From Crocinitomicaceae bacterium (lineage in GTDB: Bacteria; Bacteroidota; Bacteroidia; Flavobacteriales_D; Crocinitomicaceae): a DNA stretch of 64,000 bases. The notes below the pieces were generated by a model, which saw only the letters and a list, made by a program, of their open reading frames with translations, ran no database searches and had not been told where the DNA came from. Positions 15,831 to 23,425 of the stretch are shown here, one piece after another. The translations under genes were made by a program, and so were the position numbers. The stretch lies in assembly GCA_016708105.1 (NCBI GenBank), contig JADJGJ010000001.1:1240001-1304000 (forward strand). Direction: 5' to 3'. The stretch's first letter is position 1. The number at the start of each line of letters is the position of its first letter.

Positions 15831-17714
15831 ATGAGACGACAATTTGCCTTTCCACTATTTATTTTCCTTTTAATAGGTGGGCTATCTAAAGTAAGAGCAC
15901 AGCAAACTGACTCGATCGGCACACATGTACCAAAACCAATATTTAAAAACGGACAGGCTCAAATAGTTCCTGAATTCAGCTCAGAAGAAGATTGGATCAA
16001 AGAAGAACTTTGGGTTGAAACATCGTTTGATTCAGACAACGATGGCAAACTTGATCGCATGCATGTCTTTGTCACTAGACCCAAACAAACAGAATCGCGT
16101 GAACTTAAACTTCCGGTCATCTATACGTCCAGTCCTTATTATGGATTGAAAATATCTACAATAATAAGACAAGCTGTATTTTCAAAAAGTAAAATTTTTT
16201 GGAAAGTGAAACATGAGATCGGAGAACTTCCTAAATCTCGTAAACATTCAAAGCTTGGGACCAGAATTAAAAGACCATTAATGTCTTCTTATATGGATAA
16301 TCTGTGGGTTCCAAGAGGCTATATCATGGTCTATTCATCCTCACCAGGAACTGGATTATCTGATGGAGCAATTACTATGGGGGGAGAAAATGAATCGCTA
16401 GCTCCTAAGGCCGTTATTGATTGGCTCTGCGGCCGTGCCAAAGGATTTAATACCCGTAATGGGAATGAAGAAGTTGCTGCTTTTTGGAGTACTGGTAAGG
16501 TTGGTATGACTGGGACTTCATACGATGGAACAATTTGCATAGCAGCAGCTACAACTGGCGTTGAGGGTTTGGAAGCAATAATTCCGGTTGCCCCATTAAC
16601 GTCGCACTATCATTATTACCGATCAAATGGTTTAGTAAAATCACCTGGAGGATACATAGGAGAAGATATGGACGTTTATTACGATTATATAAACACGGGT
16701 GATAAATCAAACCGCAAGCATAATGATGCCACTATCAGAGATAGCTTACTGGCTCTAAACATAGATAGAATTACCGGTGATTACAATGACTTTTGGGACA
16801 GCAGGGATTACTTAAACAAAATTGATTATATGCATGCAGCGATGTTAATGGCACATGGTTTTAACGATTGGAACGTAATGCCAGAACAAAGTTACCGATT
16901 TTATAAAGCGGCAAAGGAAAAAGGATTACCAGTGCAACTCTATTATCATCAAGGCGGACATGGCGGTGATCCTCCTTTCAAAATGATGAACAGATGGTTT
17001 ACACGATACCTACACGGCATTGAGAATGGTGTTGAGAATGATCCTCCTGTATGGATTGTAAGGGAAAATAGTAATTCGCCTAAGTCATATAGTAGCTTTC
17101 CTGATTCAAATTCATCCAATGTAATCTTGCATCTCAAATCAGGAAATAATGGAACCGGTCATTTATATACTGAAAAACCAGATCAACAAAATACTGAAAC
17201 GTTGTCAGATGATTATTCGATTAATTATAGTGAGTTACATAAAAGCAAAAATGCAAGTCATCGACTGCTCTACCTTTCACCAGTTTTACAAAAAAGTATT
17301 CGAATATCTGGTGTTGCAACCGTTACTATAAGACTTGCCTGTAATAAACCAGCGGCAAATCTTTCAGTATATCTGATTACACTTCCCTGGATAGAGGGAA
17401 AGCATGTTAAAATTTATGAGAACCTCATCACACGAAGTTGGGCTGATCCTCAAAATCATAAGTCAATCAGAAAAGGAGAACCACTGATTCCCGGAGAGTA
17501 TGTCCAAGTTTCATTTGACTTAATGCCAGATGATCAAATTATTCCAGAAGGAAAACAAATTGGTCTTATGATATTTTCAAGCGATCAGGAATTTACACTT
17601 TGTCCCAAGTCAGGTACCCAACTGACAATTGACTTAAATTCTACAAGTATTACTTTGCCTGTTGTTGGAGGAATAACTGCGTATGAAAATGCGGTAAAAA
17701 ACAGTCAATATTAA
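15831..17714 (+). CDS. Secreted Xaa-Pro dipeptidyl-peptidase / CocE-type S15 hydrolase
   Basis: A 627-residue exported serine hydrolase. After a signal peptide (about 1-24) comes an alpha/beta-hydrolase domain with the nucleophile Ser230 in GTSYDG, Asp346 in GFNDWN and His377 in QGGHGG, then a C-terminal beta-sandwich of the X-Pro peptidase type. Known of the family: cleavage of X-Pro dipeptides or hydrolysis of esters. Protein-fragment digestion in the periplasm or outside the cell is likely, though CocE-type esterase activity cannot be excluded. No T9SS sorting domain is seen. It is monocistronic. Confidence 0.85.
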   Translation: MRRQFAFPLFIFLLIGGLSKVRAQQTDSIGTHVPKPIFKNGQAQIVPEFSSEEDWIKEELWVETSFDSDNDGKLDRMHVFVTRPKQTESRELKLPVIYTSSPYYGLKISTIIRQAVFSKSKIFWKVKHEIGELPKSRKHSKLGTRIKRPLMSSYMDNLWVPRGYIMVYSSSPGTGLSDGAITMGGENESLAPKAVIDWLCGRAKGFNTRNGNEEVAAFWSTGKVGMTGTSYDGTICIAAATTGVEGLEAIIPVAPLTSHYHYYRSNGLVKSPGGYIGEDMDVYYDYINTGDKSNRKHNDATIRDSLLALNIDRITGDYNDFWDSRDYLNKIDYMHAAMLMAHGFNDWNVMPEQSYRFYKAAKEKGLPVQLYYHQGGHGGDPPFKMMNRWFTRYLHGIENGVENDPPVWIVRENSNSPKSYSSFPDSNSSNVILHLKSGNNGTGHLYTEKPDQQNTETLSDDYSINYSELHKSKNASHRLLYLSPVLQKSIRISGVATVTIRLACNKPAANLSVYLITLPWIEGKHVKIYENLITRSWADPQNHKSIRKGEPLIPGEYVQVSFDLMPDDQIIPEGKQIGLMIFSSDQEFTLCPKSGTQLTIDLNSTSITLPVVGGITAYENAVKNSQY

Positions 17715-18122
17715 TGATGAATAAAGAATTATAAATTGGTCAGGTTGACCGGAATATCCAATTGAGGATCTTCCTATGAATAAATTATTCCAGATAAAAA
17801 ACAAATAATTTAATGTGGTATTGTCTTTAAAAAGTTTAGGCCTGGACTCCATTTCAAACTTTAAATCACTAACCGTAAATGGTTCAAATTGAGATACTTG
17901 TATAAGCGAACGAATGACAACAGGATATTCTTATACAACAGCCAGTTTTACAGATCTTTCCGTAAAACAATGGAGATGAAATAGTCAGGTTTGTTACAAA
18001 TAAGTTTGATGGAAATCCTATTTATAACGAATAGAGTAAAATTTAATTTGTAATTTGTTGGCAAAATTTTTACGCATTGAGAAGCTCCCAAGATAATAGT
18101 GAATAATGATATATTATAAAAC
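17715..18122. other. Intergenic region holding a decayed RiPP leader
   Basis: No intact gene is visible in these 408 bp. The notable content is the precursor-leader relic at 17794-17892. Two copies of GTCAGGTT occur (17739, 17984), the first within an imperfect hairpin. The region opens the second RiPP-related segment. Confidence 0.5.
17794..17892 (+). pseudogene. Decayed RiPP precursor leader (third copy)
   Basis: The DNA here aligns base by base with the first 40 bases of the precursor genes at 522 and 19600, but the start ATG is ATA, one A is inserted and one A is lost, giving an early stop (TAA at 17806-17808). After the second indel the original frame resumes and reads FNVVLSLKSLGLDSISNF, then an NGSN motif shared with precursor 1, and a stop. 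It looks like a natural-product leader without a usable start. It could be a true relic or a gene damaged by homopolymer sequencing errors. Confidence 0.5.
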
Positions 18123-18653
18123 GTGCAAGATTTGAAATCGTATATTCTCTTCATAATGTTGTTAGCTCATTTCAGTTGTTTTGGCCGGATTCAAACACCA
18201 GTTTGTGATTCCCTCTCAGATATAGAGTTGATTGAATTATTTACCTACATGAAAAAAGAAGAAAACTCTTATATGAAAATGCCTGTAGTGAGATTGCAAG
18301 TTTTTTTGAACAACTTTAACACTATTGTTTCAATTACTAAAATGCAAGGTTTTCCTTCACTCAAAAATGAATATAGATTAAGGCGTAAACGTGATTGTAT
18401 TTCTTTCTTTTCGAGTGTCAATTTTCTTCATGTTTTGCAAACAAAACCTGAAGTTTTGTTGAATTTTGAAATAATTAATCTTTTTGATGATGAAATTGAA
18501 TCCGGACGATTGGACAAGGAGATTGTAAGTTTTTCTTTTCGAGCCATTCAAAAATTAATTAGTTTGGGACATGCCTCGTTAAGTCAGAATAACATGGAGA
18601 TGCTTAAAGTCGCTTCAAGCGAATGGGATATTGGTCTTATTGAGATTAATTGA
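18123..18653 (+). CDS. Secreted protein, paralogue A in the second RiPP region
   Basis: About 176 residues from a GTG start with a hydrophobic N-terminus that looks like a signal peptide. It is clearly paralogous to the gene at 18883: both share an ELI.LF.YM.KEE segment, NNF.TIVSIT, and QGFP in the same order. The block around QGFP and the following helical segment resembles the DUF6624-like protein at 19941 (IVSICQKYGLP), so all three may be related at a distance. Function unknown. The start is uncertain; an in-frame ATG 11 codons later leaves a shorter signal. Confidence 0.6.
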   Translation: MQDLKSYILFIMLLAHFSCFGRIQTPVCDSLSDIELIELFTYMKKEENSYMKMPVVRLQVFLNNFNTIVSITKMQGFPSLKNEYRLRRKRDCISFFSSVNFLHVLQTKPEVLLNFEIINLFDDEIESGRLDKEIVSFSFRAIQKLISLGHASLSQNNMEMLKVASSEWDIGLIEIN

Positions 18654-18882
18654 GTGTTATGTTCTGAACGACCCAATGTATTAAATAGAAAAAAACTCAT
18701 ATTGTCAAGTTTTTAGAATGTCAGTAATAATATAAGTATAATGATGAAATAATAAAATGACTTAATCTCTAGAATTTTTTATGGCATCCGGCTTTTGAAA
18801 TTGGTAAATTATTTATGTGCTTAGAAAAAATCAATTTGACAACAAGTATTAATTTACATTCAACAAATTAAACTAAAATACA

Positions 18883-19425
18883 ATGCGTTTTTTTATGTCA
18901 TTTTTTTTCTCTCTAATAACCGTTGCAGAGTGCAATGCGGAACCTTTACGAAGTGATATTAATTTGCCAGGATACGATACGCTTAATGATACAGAATTGA
19001 TTCAACTTTTTTCTTATATGTATAAAGAAGAAGTTTCTACACGGAGAAATCCAATTGCTAGAAAATACGTTATAATAAATAACTTTAAAACGATAGTATC
19101 TATAACCAGGAAGCAAGGCTTTCCCAAATTAATGGTCCAGCCGAAAAATTACAAAAAATCAACGATTATCAATCGCTGTTGTTCTCTTACTTTTCATCAT
19201 ATACTACTTGACGAACCTGAATATATGCTCAATGATGAAGTTATTGTTCTTTTTAAGAAAGAGTTGGAAGCTTTGCGATTACCTCTGCTGCTTCTGCAAA
19301 ATGTAATGAGCATTGTTCAAGAGCAGAATGCAAAGGATAATTTTTTTTCAAGAGAAATAAAAAATAAATTCGACTTGGCAATTCGCGAATGGGGTATTTC
19401 ATTGAATGAAACATCGAATGAATGA
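18883..19425 (+). CDS. Secreted protein, paralogue B in the second RiPP region
   Basis: 180 residues with a signal peptide (about 1-19, ending near CNAEP). It shares ELIQLFSYMYKEE, NNFKTIVSIT and KQGFP with the upstream gene at 18123, indicating tandem duplication and divergence. The signal peptides differ, so the duplication is not recent. No catalytic motif is recognised. The location just before a RiPP precursor suggests an accessory role (processing, export or immunity), but nothing in the sequence proves that. Confidence 0.62.
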   Translation: MRFFMSFFFSLITVAECNAEPLRSDINLPGYDTLNDTELIQLFSYMYKEEVSTRRNPIARKYVIINNFKTIVSITRKQGFPKLMVQPKNYKKSTIINRCCSLTFHHILLDEPEYMLNDEVIVLFKKELEALRLPLLLLQNVMSIVQEQNAKDNFFSREIKNKFDLAIREWGISLNETSNE

Positions 19426-19534
19426 AAATAGTCTCTGGATACCCAAATCGCCAAAGCCTGATGTCTTCGAAAGCGAATCAATTCTTCTGATCGCTGTGGA
19501 AATATTTATATCATTGTGGAAAATGGTAAGTGAA

Positions 19535-19556
19535 TTGTTAGGGTAAACCCTAACAA
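19535..19556. repeat. Perfect 22-bp palindrome before RiPP precursor 2
   Basis: TTGTTAGGGT (19535-19544) and ACCCTAACAA (19547-19556) are exact reverse complements around AA. The element ends 43 bp before the precursor ATG. It may be an operator, a 5'-UTR hairpin or a terminator for the upstream gene; no long T-run follows, so an operator or leader hairpin is slightly favoured. Confidence 0.55.
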
Positions 19557-19599
19557 TGTGTTGAAAATAATTTAATATACTTACACCAAATATTACGGT

Positions 19600-19914
19600 A
19601 TGAAAACAAACAAGATTAGAGTGGTTTTGTCGTTAAATAATATCGGGGCAATGAAGAGAATTGATTCCCTTTTGCTTCAAAAATCACATAACGGATTGTC
19701 TAGTAATTATCCAAAAATTTGGAGATTGTCAGGAGGACCTAATGATGAAACAATAAGAACAGGAGATACTGAATGCACTCAAGGGGGAACTGATTGTACT
19801 GATGACCAATTAGTAACGGATACTTTCTCTGACAGTGTAGAGACTGACCTTGGAAAAGATAACTGTGTTGTCTCTACTGAGACTATATCTGGAGTACAAA
19901 AAAGACATTTTTGA
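19600..19914 (+). CDS. RiPP (graspetide-type) precursor peptide 2, orphan
   Basis: 104 residues opening with MKTNKIRVVLSLNN, nearly identical in protein and DNA to the leader of precursor 1 at 522. An LSGG motif at about residues 43-46 may mark the leader/core border. The core differs completely: it is rich in Thr, Asp and Glu (ETIRTGDTECTQGGTDCTDD, later TDTFSDSVETD), with three Cys. Alternating Thr/Ser and Asp/Glu is what an ATP-grasp ligase needs for ester cross-links. No ligase lies nearby, so modification by GwsG 17 kb upstream is inferred from the shared leader. Confidence 0.75.
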   Translation: MKTNKIRVVLSLNNIGAMKRIDSLLLQKSHNGLSSNYPKIWRLSGGPNDETIRTGDTECTQGGTDCTDDQLVTDTFSDSVETDLGKDNCVVSTETISGVQKRHF

Positions 19915-19940
19915 GAAAGACTAAATACTTTCACTATTCA

Positions 19941-20831
19941 ATGTTAAATACAATAAAGATTTTCATCGTTTGTGTTGCTTTTTTTTCTGTGATGTTATTT
20001 GAAGTAAATATATTTTCACAAAATAAAAGTTATGCAGTTATCTATGATACTATAAATGTCTATCTATCTGACTCAAATTATAATGATGCTAAAAGAAGAT
20101 TTGAATTGCTTTTAAAAGAAGATATTGTTGATCCTGCAGAACGCCTGTTATTTTCTCGGCGAGCATTAGAGTTTGACGATGTAAATTATTTTAAGGCAGA
20201 ATCGATTATTCTGATGCGTGATTTTGGTTGGCATTATTCGTATCAGGACACACTAATTGAAGGCACTAATACCGAACAGATAAAAAAACATGGATTGGTC
20301 AAATGGCTAGTTAAAAAATCTGAGATATATTATCCAGAATGGATAAAGAAAAATCCCACTGGATATTTGGTACAGGAAGAGGTAGAAAAAATTCTCGCAA
20401 TGGATCATACTAGAATCTTCTTTTATCACATTTTATATGGCACTGCAGTTTACGACTCAACGACAACTAAATGCGTTCAAACCGAATTAGACAACTTAGA
20501 TTATTCAAATATTCTTGCAATAGTTTCAATATGCCAGAAGTATGGCCTTCCAAATAATTTTGAACATGGATACAATACATACTACCAAATTACATTATTA
20601 ATGCTTCATTCTATGTCACATGAAGTGAATATTAAGAGAGTTTGGTCAGTGCTTTTTCCGTTTCTTGAACGTGCATATTTTGATGGTAAAATTTCCTACA
20701 CATTTTTTTATCTTTATGATACATGCCTTTTTAAAGCTACTGGATATCAATATTATGGAACAATGAATATTGAGATTCCAATCATTGATTCAGATAATGT
20801 TTATGAACGCAAAAAAAAGTACTCTCTATGA
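19941..20831 (+). CDS. DUF6624-like exported protein
   Basis: About 296 residues from the ATG at 19941, preferred over the TTG at 19911 because it places a signal peptide at the start. The C-terminal half has the hallmark order of DUF6624-like proteins: IVSICQKYGLP, a helical stretch, LFPFLERAYFDGKISY and a YYGT motif. Function of that family is unknown. The ORF ends soon after an A8 run (ERKKKYSL); removing one A extends it slightly (STLYDSYN), so the true C-terminus may differ. It follows precursor 2 closely and is probably co-transcribed. Confidence 0.68.
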   Translation: MLNTIKIFIVCVAFFSVMLFEVNIFSQNKSYAVIYDTINVYLSDSNYNDAKRRFELLLKEDIVDPAERLLFSRRALEFDDVNYFKAESIILMRDFGWHYSYQDTLIEGTNTEQIKKHGLVKWLVKKSEIYYPEWIKKNPTGYLVQEEVEKILAMDHTRIFFYHILYGTAVYDSTTTKCVQTELDNLDYSNILAIVSICQKYGLPNNFEHGYNTYYQITLLMLHSMSHEVNIKRVWSVLFPFLERAYFDGKISYTFFYLYDTCLFKATGYQYYGTMNIEIPIIDSDNVYERKKKYSL

Positions 20832-21090
20832 TTCTTATAATATCAAATCCAGATGACCATTCGACTAATGAAGTTGTCATTGACCCGGAAATTGTTGATG
20901 TTAGCTATTTTCTGCCCCATCCATAGTATCCCTAATCTCACTTCCACAAATTTCAACAAGCCCAATGTTACCACCAACTGCCCCCCCAAATTCCCACATA
21001 CTCAAAAAAATTTCTATCTTTCCGATGAAGTTGATTGAATAGATCATTGAAATATTCTTTCATTAGACACCCAAACTAAAACCTAAACCT

Positions 21091-21345
21091 ATGAAAAAGA
21101 TTTTTTACGTAACGAGTCTGCTTGCGTTGACAGCATGCGGCGGATACACCGATGAGCAAGCCAAAGCGGCTGATGAATTTTGCACTTGCATGGATAAAGA
21201 AGGTGATTTTGATATACTGTTTTATGAATGTGATTTGGAAATTATGACCAAATACAAACCTGAAACATTTGCTGATGAAGGTTGGAGTTTGGCATTAGAA
21301 GAGAAATGTCCTTCAGTTGCCGGTAAATTGGCTGAGCAGGAATAG
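21091..21345 (+). CDS. Small Cys-rich lipoprotein
   Basis: 84 residues with a lipobox (LTAC at about residue 16) and a short Cys-containing domain (EFCTCMDKEGDF, ECDLEIM, EKCPSVAGK). Its plan resembles the lipoprotein at 14919. Expected to be anchored in the periplasm or outer membrane with disulfides. Function unknown. It stands alone after the RiPP-related segment. Confidence 0.65.
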   Translation: MKKIFYVTSLLALTACGGYTDEQAKAADEFCTCMDKEGDFDILFYECDLEIMTKYKPETFADEGWSLALEEKCPSVAGKLAEQE

Positions 21346-21374
21346 TCAGGTCAACATACTTGCCTGAAAATTTC

Positions 21375-21668
21375 TTACATAGTAATTAAAAACAAGGCAA
21401 GTCCTAAAATCAAGGTAACACCCACCAAACCTTTGGTCATGTTATAGGCATTCCACCTGAAATTGGTGAAATAAAAGAAAAACATATTAGGTATCAGACA
21501 AAAAATGAGAATGTCTTGTTGCTGTTCACCGCGAAGTGTATATTCCCAGTATCCGGTAAAATCTATGTCAGTGCCTCTGGTTTTAACAAAAAAGGAAACG
21601 ATATAACCCAGTATAGGTAAAATCAATCCTGCAAGTATTCCGTTGATGGTTTTGTCGTACTTTTCCAT
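21375..21668 (-). CDS. Small membrane protein downstream of surE
   Basis: 97 residues from the ATG at 21668, which lies 2 bp after the surE stop; a longer in-frame start overlaps surE and is less likely. Three hydrophobic helices are visible (near the N-terminus, around LIFCLIPNMFFFYF, and at the C-terminus GVTLILGLALFLI). No family recognised. It is probably translated with surE from one message. Confidence 0.65.
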   Translation of the reverse strand: MEKYDKTINGILAGLILPILGYIVSFFVKTRGTDIDFTGYWEYTLRGEQQQDILIFCLIPNMFFFYFTNFRWNAYNMTKGLVGVTLILGLALFLITM

Positions 21669-21670
21669 AA

Positions 21671-22441
21671 TTAGAAGTTCCATTCGTTGAGTTGAGAAAT
21701 GAGGTGATGCGCAGTCATGTCAAATTGAGTAGGCACAATGGATACAAATTTATGTTCTAATGCCCACATATCAGTGTCTTCTCCTTTATCACTGGTTTCA
21801 AATTTTCCGGTAAGCCAATAATACTCGTTGCCTGAAGGGTCTTTGCGTTTATCAAAAGAATCTTCCCAAAACGCGCGGCCTTGCCGGCATATTTTCATTC
21901 CGTTGATTTGCTCAGGTTTTCCTTTTGGAATATTCACATTGAGGCAAACACCGGTTTGTAATTTGTTTTTAATAACGCCTTGTGCAATGCGGGTAGCGAA
22001 ATCTTGCGCCGCAGTGAAATCTGCATCAGCAGCATGATCCAAGATTGAAAAACCAATAGAAGGAATACCTTCAATAGCCCCTTCAACAGCGGCAGACATG
22101 GTGCCTGAATACAATACATTGGTTGATGCATTAGCTCCATGATTAATGCCAGAAACCAAGAGGTCAGGTCTTCTTTTTAAAATTTCATAGATAGCCAGCT
22201 TCACGCAATCAACCGGTGTGCCTGAGCAAGTGTATGATGAAATACCTTCAAACTGATTTGATTTTGCCAACCTCAAAGGTGAATGAATAGTGATTGCATG
22301 TCCCATTCCGCTTTGCGGACTATCCGGTGCAACCACCAGAATATCACCCAAAGGACGCATGGCTTCTACCAAACTTGCAATTCCTTTGGCGCTGATGCTG
22401 TCATCATTGGTGATGAGTATAAGTGGTTTTTCTGACTTCAT
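21671..22441 (-). CDS. surE: 5'/3'-nucleotidase SurE
   Basis: About 256 residues from the ATG at 22441 (a GTG three codons earlier is possible). SurE is a metal-dependent phosphatase acting on nucleoside monophosphates and is linked to stationary-phase survival. The metal-binding ITNDD motif near the N-terminus, VVAPDSPQSGMGHAIT, TPVDCVKLA, and the SGINHGAN segment with a following YSGTMSAAVEG are all present. The usual NDDG is NDDS here. The length is normal. A small membrane-protein gene follows immediately. Confidence 0.95.
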   Translation of the reverse strand: MKSEKPLILITNDDSISAKGIASLVEAMRPLGDILVVAPDSPQSGMGHAITIHSPLRLAKSNQFEGISSYTCSGTPVDCVKLAIYEILKRRPDLLVSGINHGANASTNVLYSGTMSAAVEGAIEGIPSIGFSILDHAADADFTAAQDFATRIAQGVIKNKLQTGVCLNVNIPKGKPEQINGMKICRQGRAFWEDSFDKRKDPSGNEYYWLTGKFETSDKGEDTDMWALEHKFVSIVPTQFDMTAHHLISQLNEWNF

Positions 22442-22619
22442 ATCTTGCACAAATTTGCCAATAATACTGATTGTTCAGTCATTTTATTGGCATCATTTTT
22501 TAGCATGGGGTGGTTGACAATTTTCTGCAAGCCTGTTAACAGCTCAGCTTACAAAAAATATCTGCTACAAAACGTAAATACTGCAACATGAAAAAGTAAC
22601 AAAGAATTAATCTCGGACA

Positions 22620-22669
22620 CGTAGGGACGCGTAGGGACAGGTCGCGACCTGTCCCTACGCGTCCCTACG
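22620..22669. repeat. Perfect 50-bp palindrome, same family as 6059-6102
   Basis: 25-base arms meet without a loop at AGGTCG|CGACCT. Each arm consists of tandem GTAGGGAC units, and a third imperfect unit extends the right side to about 22680. It lies upstream of surE and downstream of the gene at 22710 (which ends there), in a 268-bp gap. The shared core with the element at 6059 shows both belong to one dispersed palindrome family. Confidence 0.82.
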
Positions 22670-22709
22670 CGTCCATACGTGCTACACTTTGATTCAGAAA
22701 TAAATGATA

Positions 22710-23213
22710 TTATTTTTTGACAAGATAAAGCAGCACACCATGGTATGGTATCGCCAATTCTCCTTCTCCTGTTTCTGCTATTCCGTAAAGATTTTCGTTG
22801 TCGGTTTTATGCACGTAAAACTGGCTTGGCATATCAGGTTCAGGTGCTTTAATTTCACGACCAAACACACGGAAAATATAATCATCACGAAAGATTTTTT
22901 CTATTTGATAAATTTCAAATGTGAAGGGATCAATGGATGAACCTGTAATGCTGGTGTTTGAGATAATAACATCTGTACCAATCAACGCATTTAATTCTTC
23001 TTTTGGAAGTGTATTCAAACTTAAAACAGCATATCCACTAATGGTGTACGTGCCTGATATGTCTGAAATGAAATCAATTTTTTGCGGTGCCTGATCTACT
23101 TTTACATCCACTTTTTTTACCGGACTGGTCTTTCTAACTACTACCGTGTCTGCCTGTTGTGCTATTACACTGCTGAATAAAAACAATGTGGCAAGCATGA
23201 AATACGTTTTCAT
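22710..23213 (-). CDS. Secreted protein, unknown function
   Basis: 167 residues with a signal peptide (about 1-19, ending VIAQQ), a Val/Lys-rich linker and a beta-rich domain. No Cys, no known motif and no recognised family. It is divergent from the kinase gene at 23426, with a 212-bp gap holding candidate promoters. It reads toward the palindrome at 22620-22669, which may end its transcript. Confidence 0.65.
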   Translation of the reverse strand: MKTYFMLATLFLFSSVIAQQADTVVVRKTSPVKKVDVKVDQAPQKIDFISDISGTYTISGYAVLSLNTLPKEELNALIGTDVIISNTSITGSSIDPFTFEIYQIEKIFRDDYIFRVFGREIKAPEPDMPSQFYVHKTDNENLYGIAETGEGELAIPYHGVLLYLVKK

Positions 23214-23340
23214 AATAGGTGTTTTTTCGTTTAAGATTTTGCCTGAGTAATATGAATTGACTCAGAACTATCAGCTAACATTATCCCATTTTCATGCCAG
23301 ATATCAAATAACCCTGAATTCGATTGAATAAGAAATCTAG

Positions 23341-23374
23341 TTGACCCGTATTTGGTTAAATAAAGTTAAGTTTG
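23341..23374 (+). promoter_or_regulatory. Candidate promoter for the 23.4 kb kinase/regulator operon
   Basis: TTG (23341-23343), a 23-bp spacer and TAAGTTTG (23367-23374) fit the Bacteroidota TTTG/TAnnTTTG promoter. A TTTG at 23351 is closer but gives too short a spacer. The element lies 52 bp before the GTG start. Confidence 0.45.
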
Positions 23375-23425
23375 AAATAATCTAAAAGGTGTTAAGTTAT
23401 TTTTGGTTAATAAAAGTAAAAGTCA

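Noticed and set aside
20853..21038. 61-codon ORF after the DUF6624-like gene
   Set aside because: Pro/Asn-rich random-looking sequence; more likely a non-coding gap.
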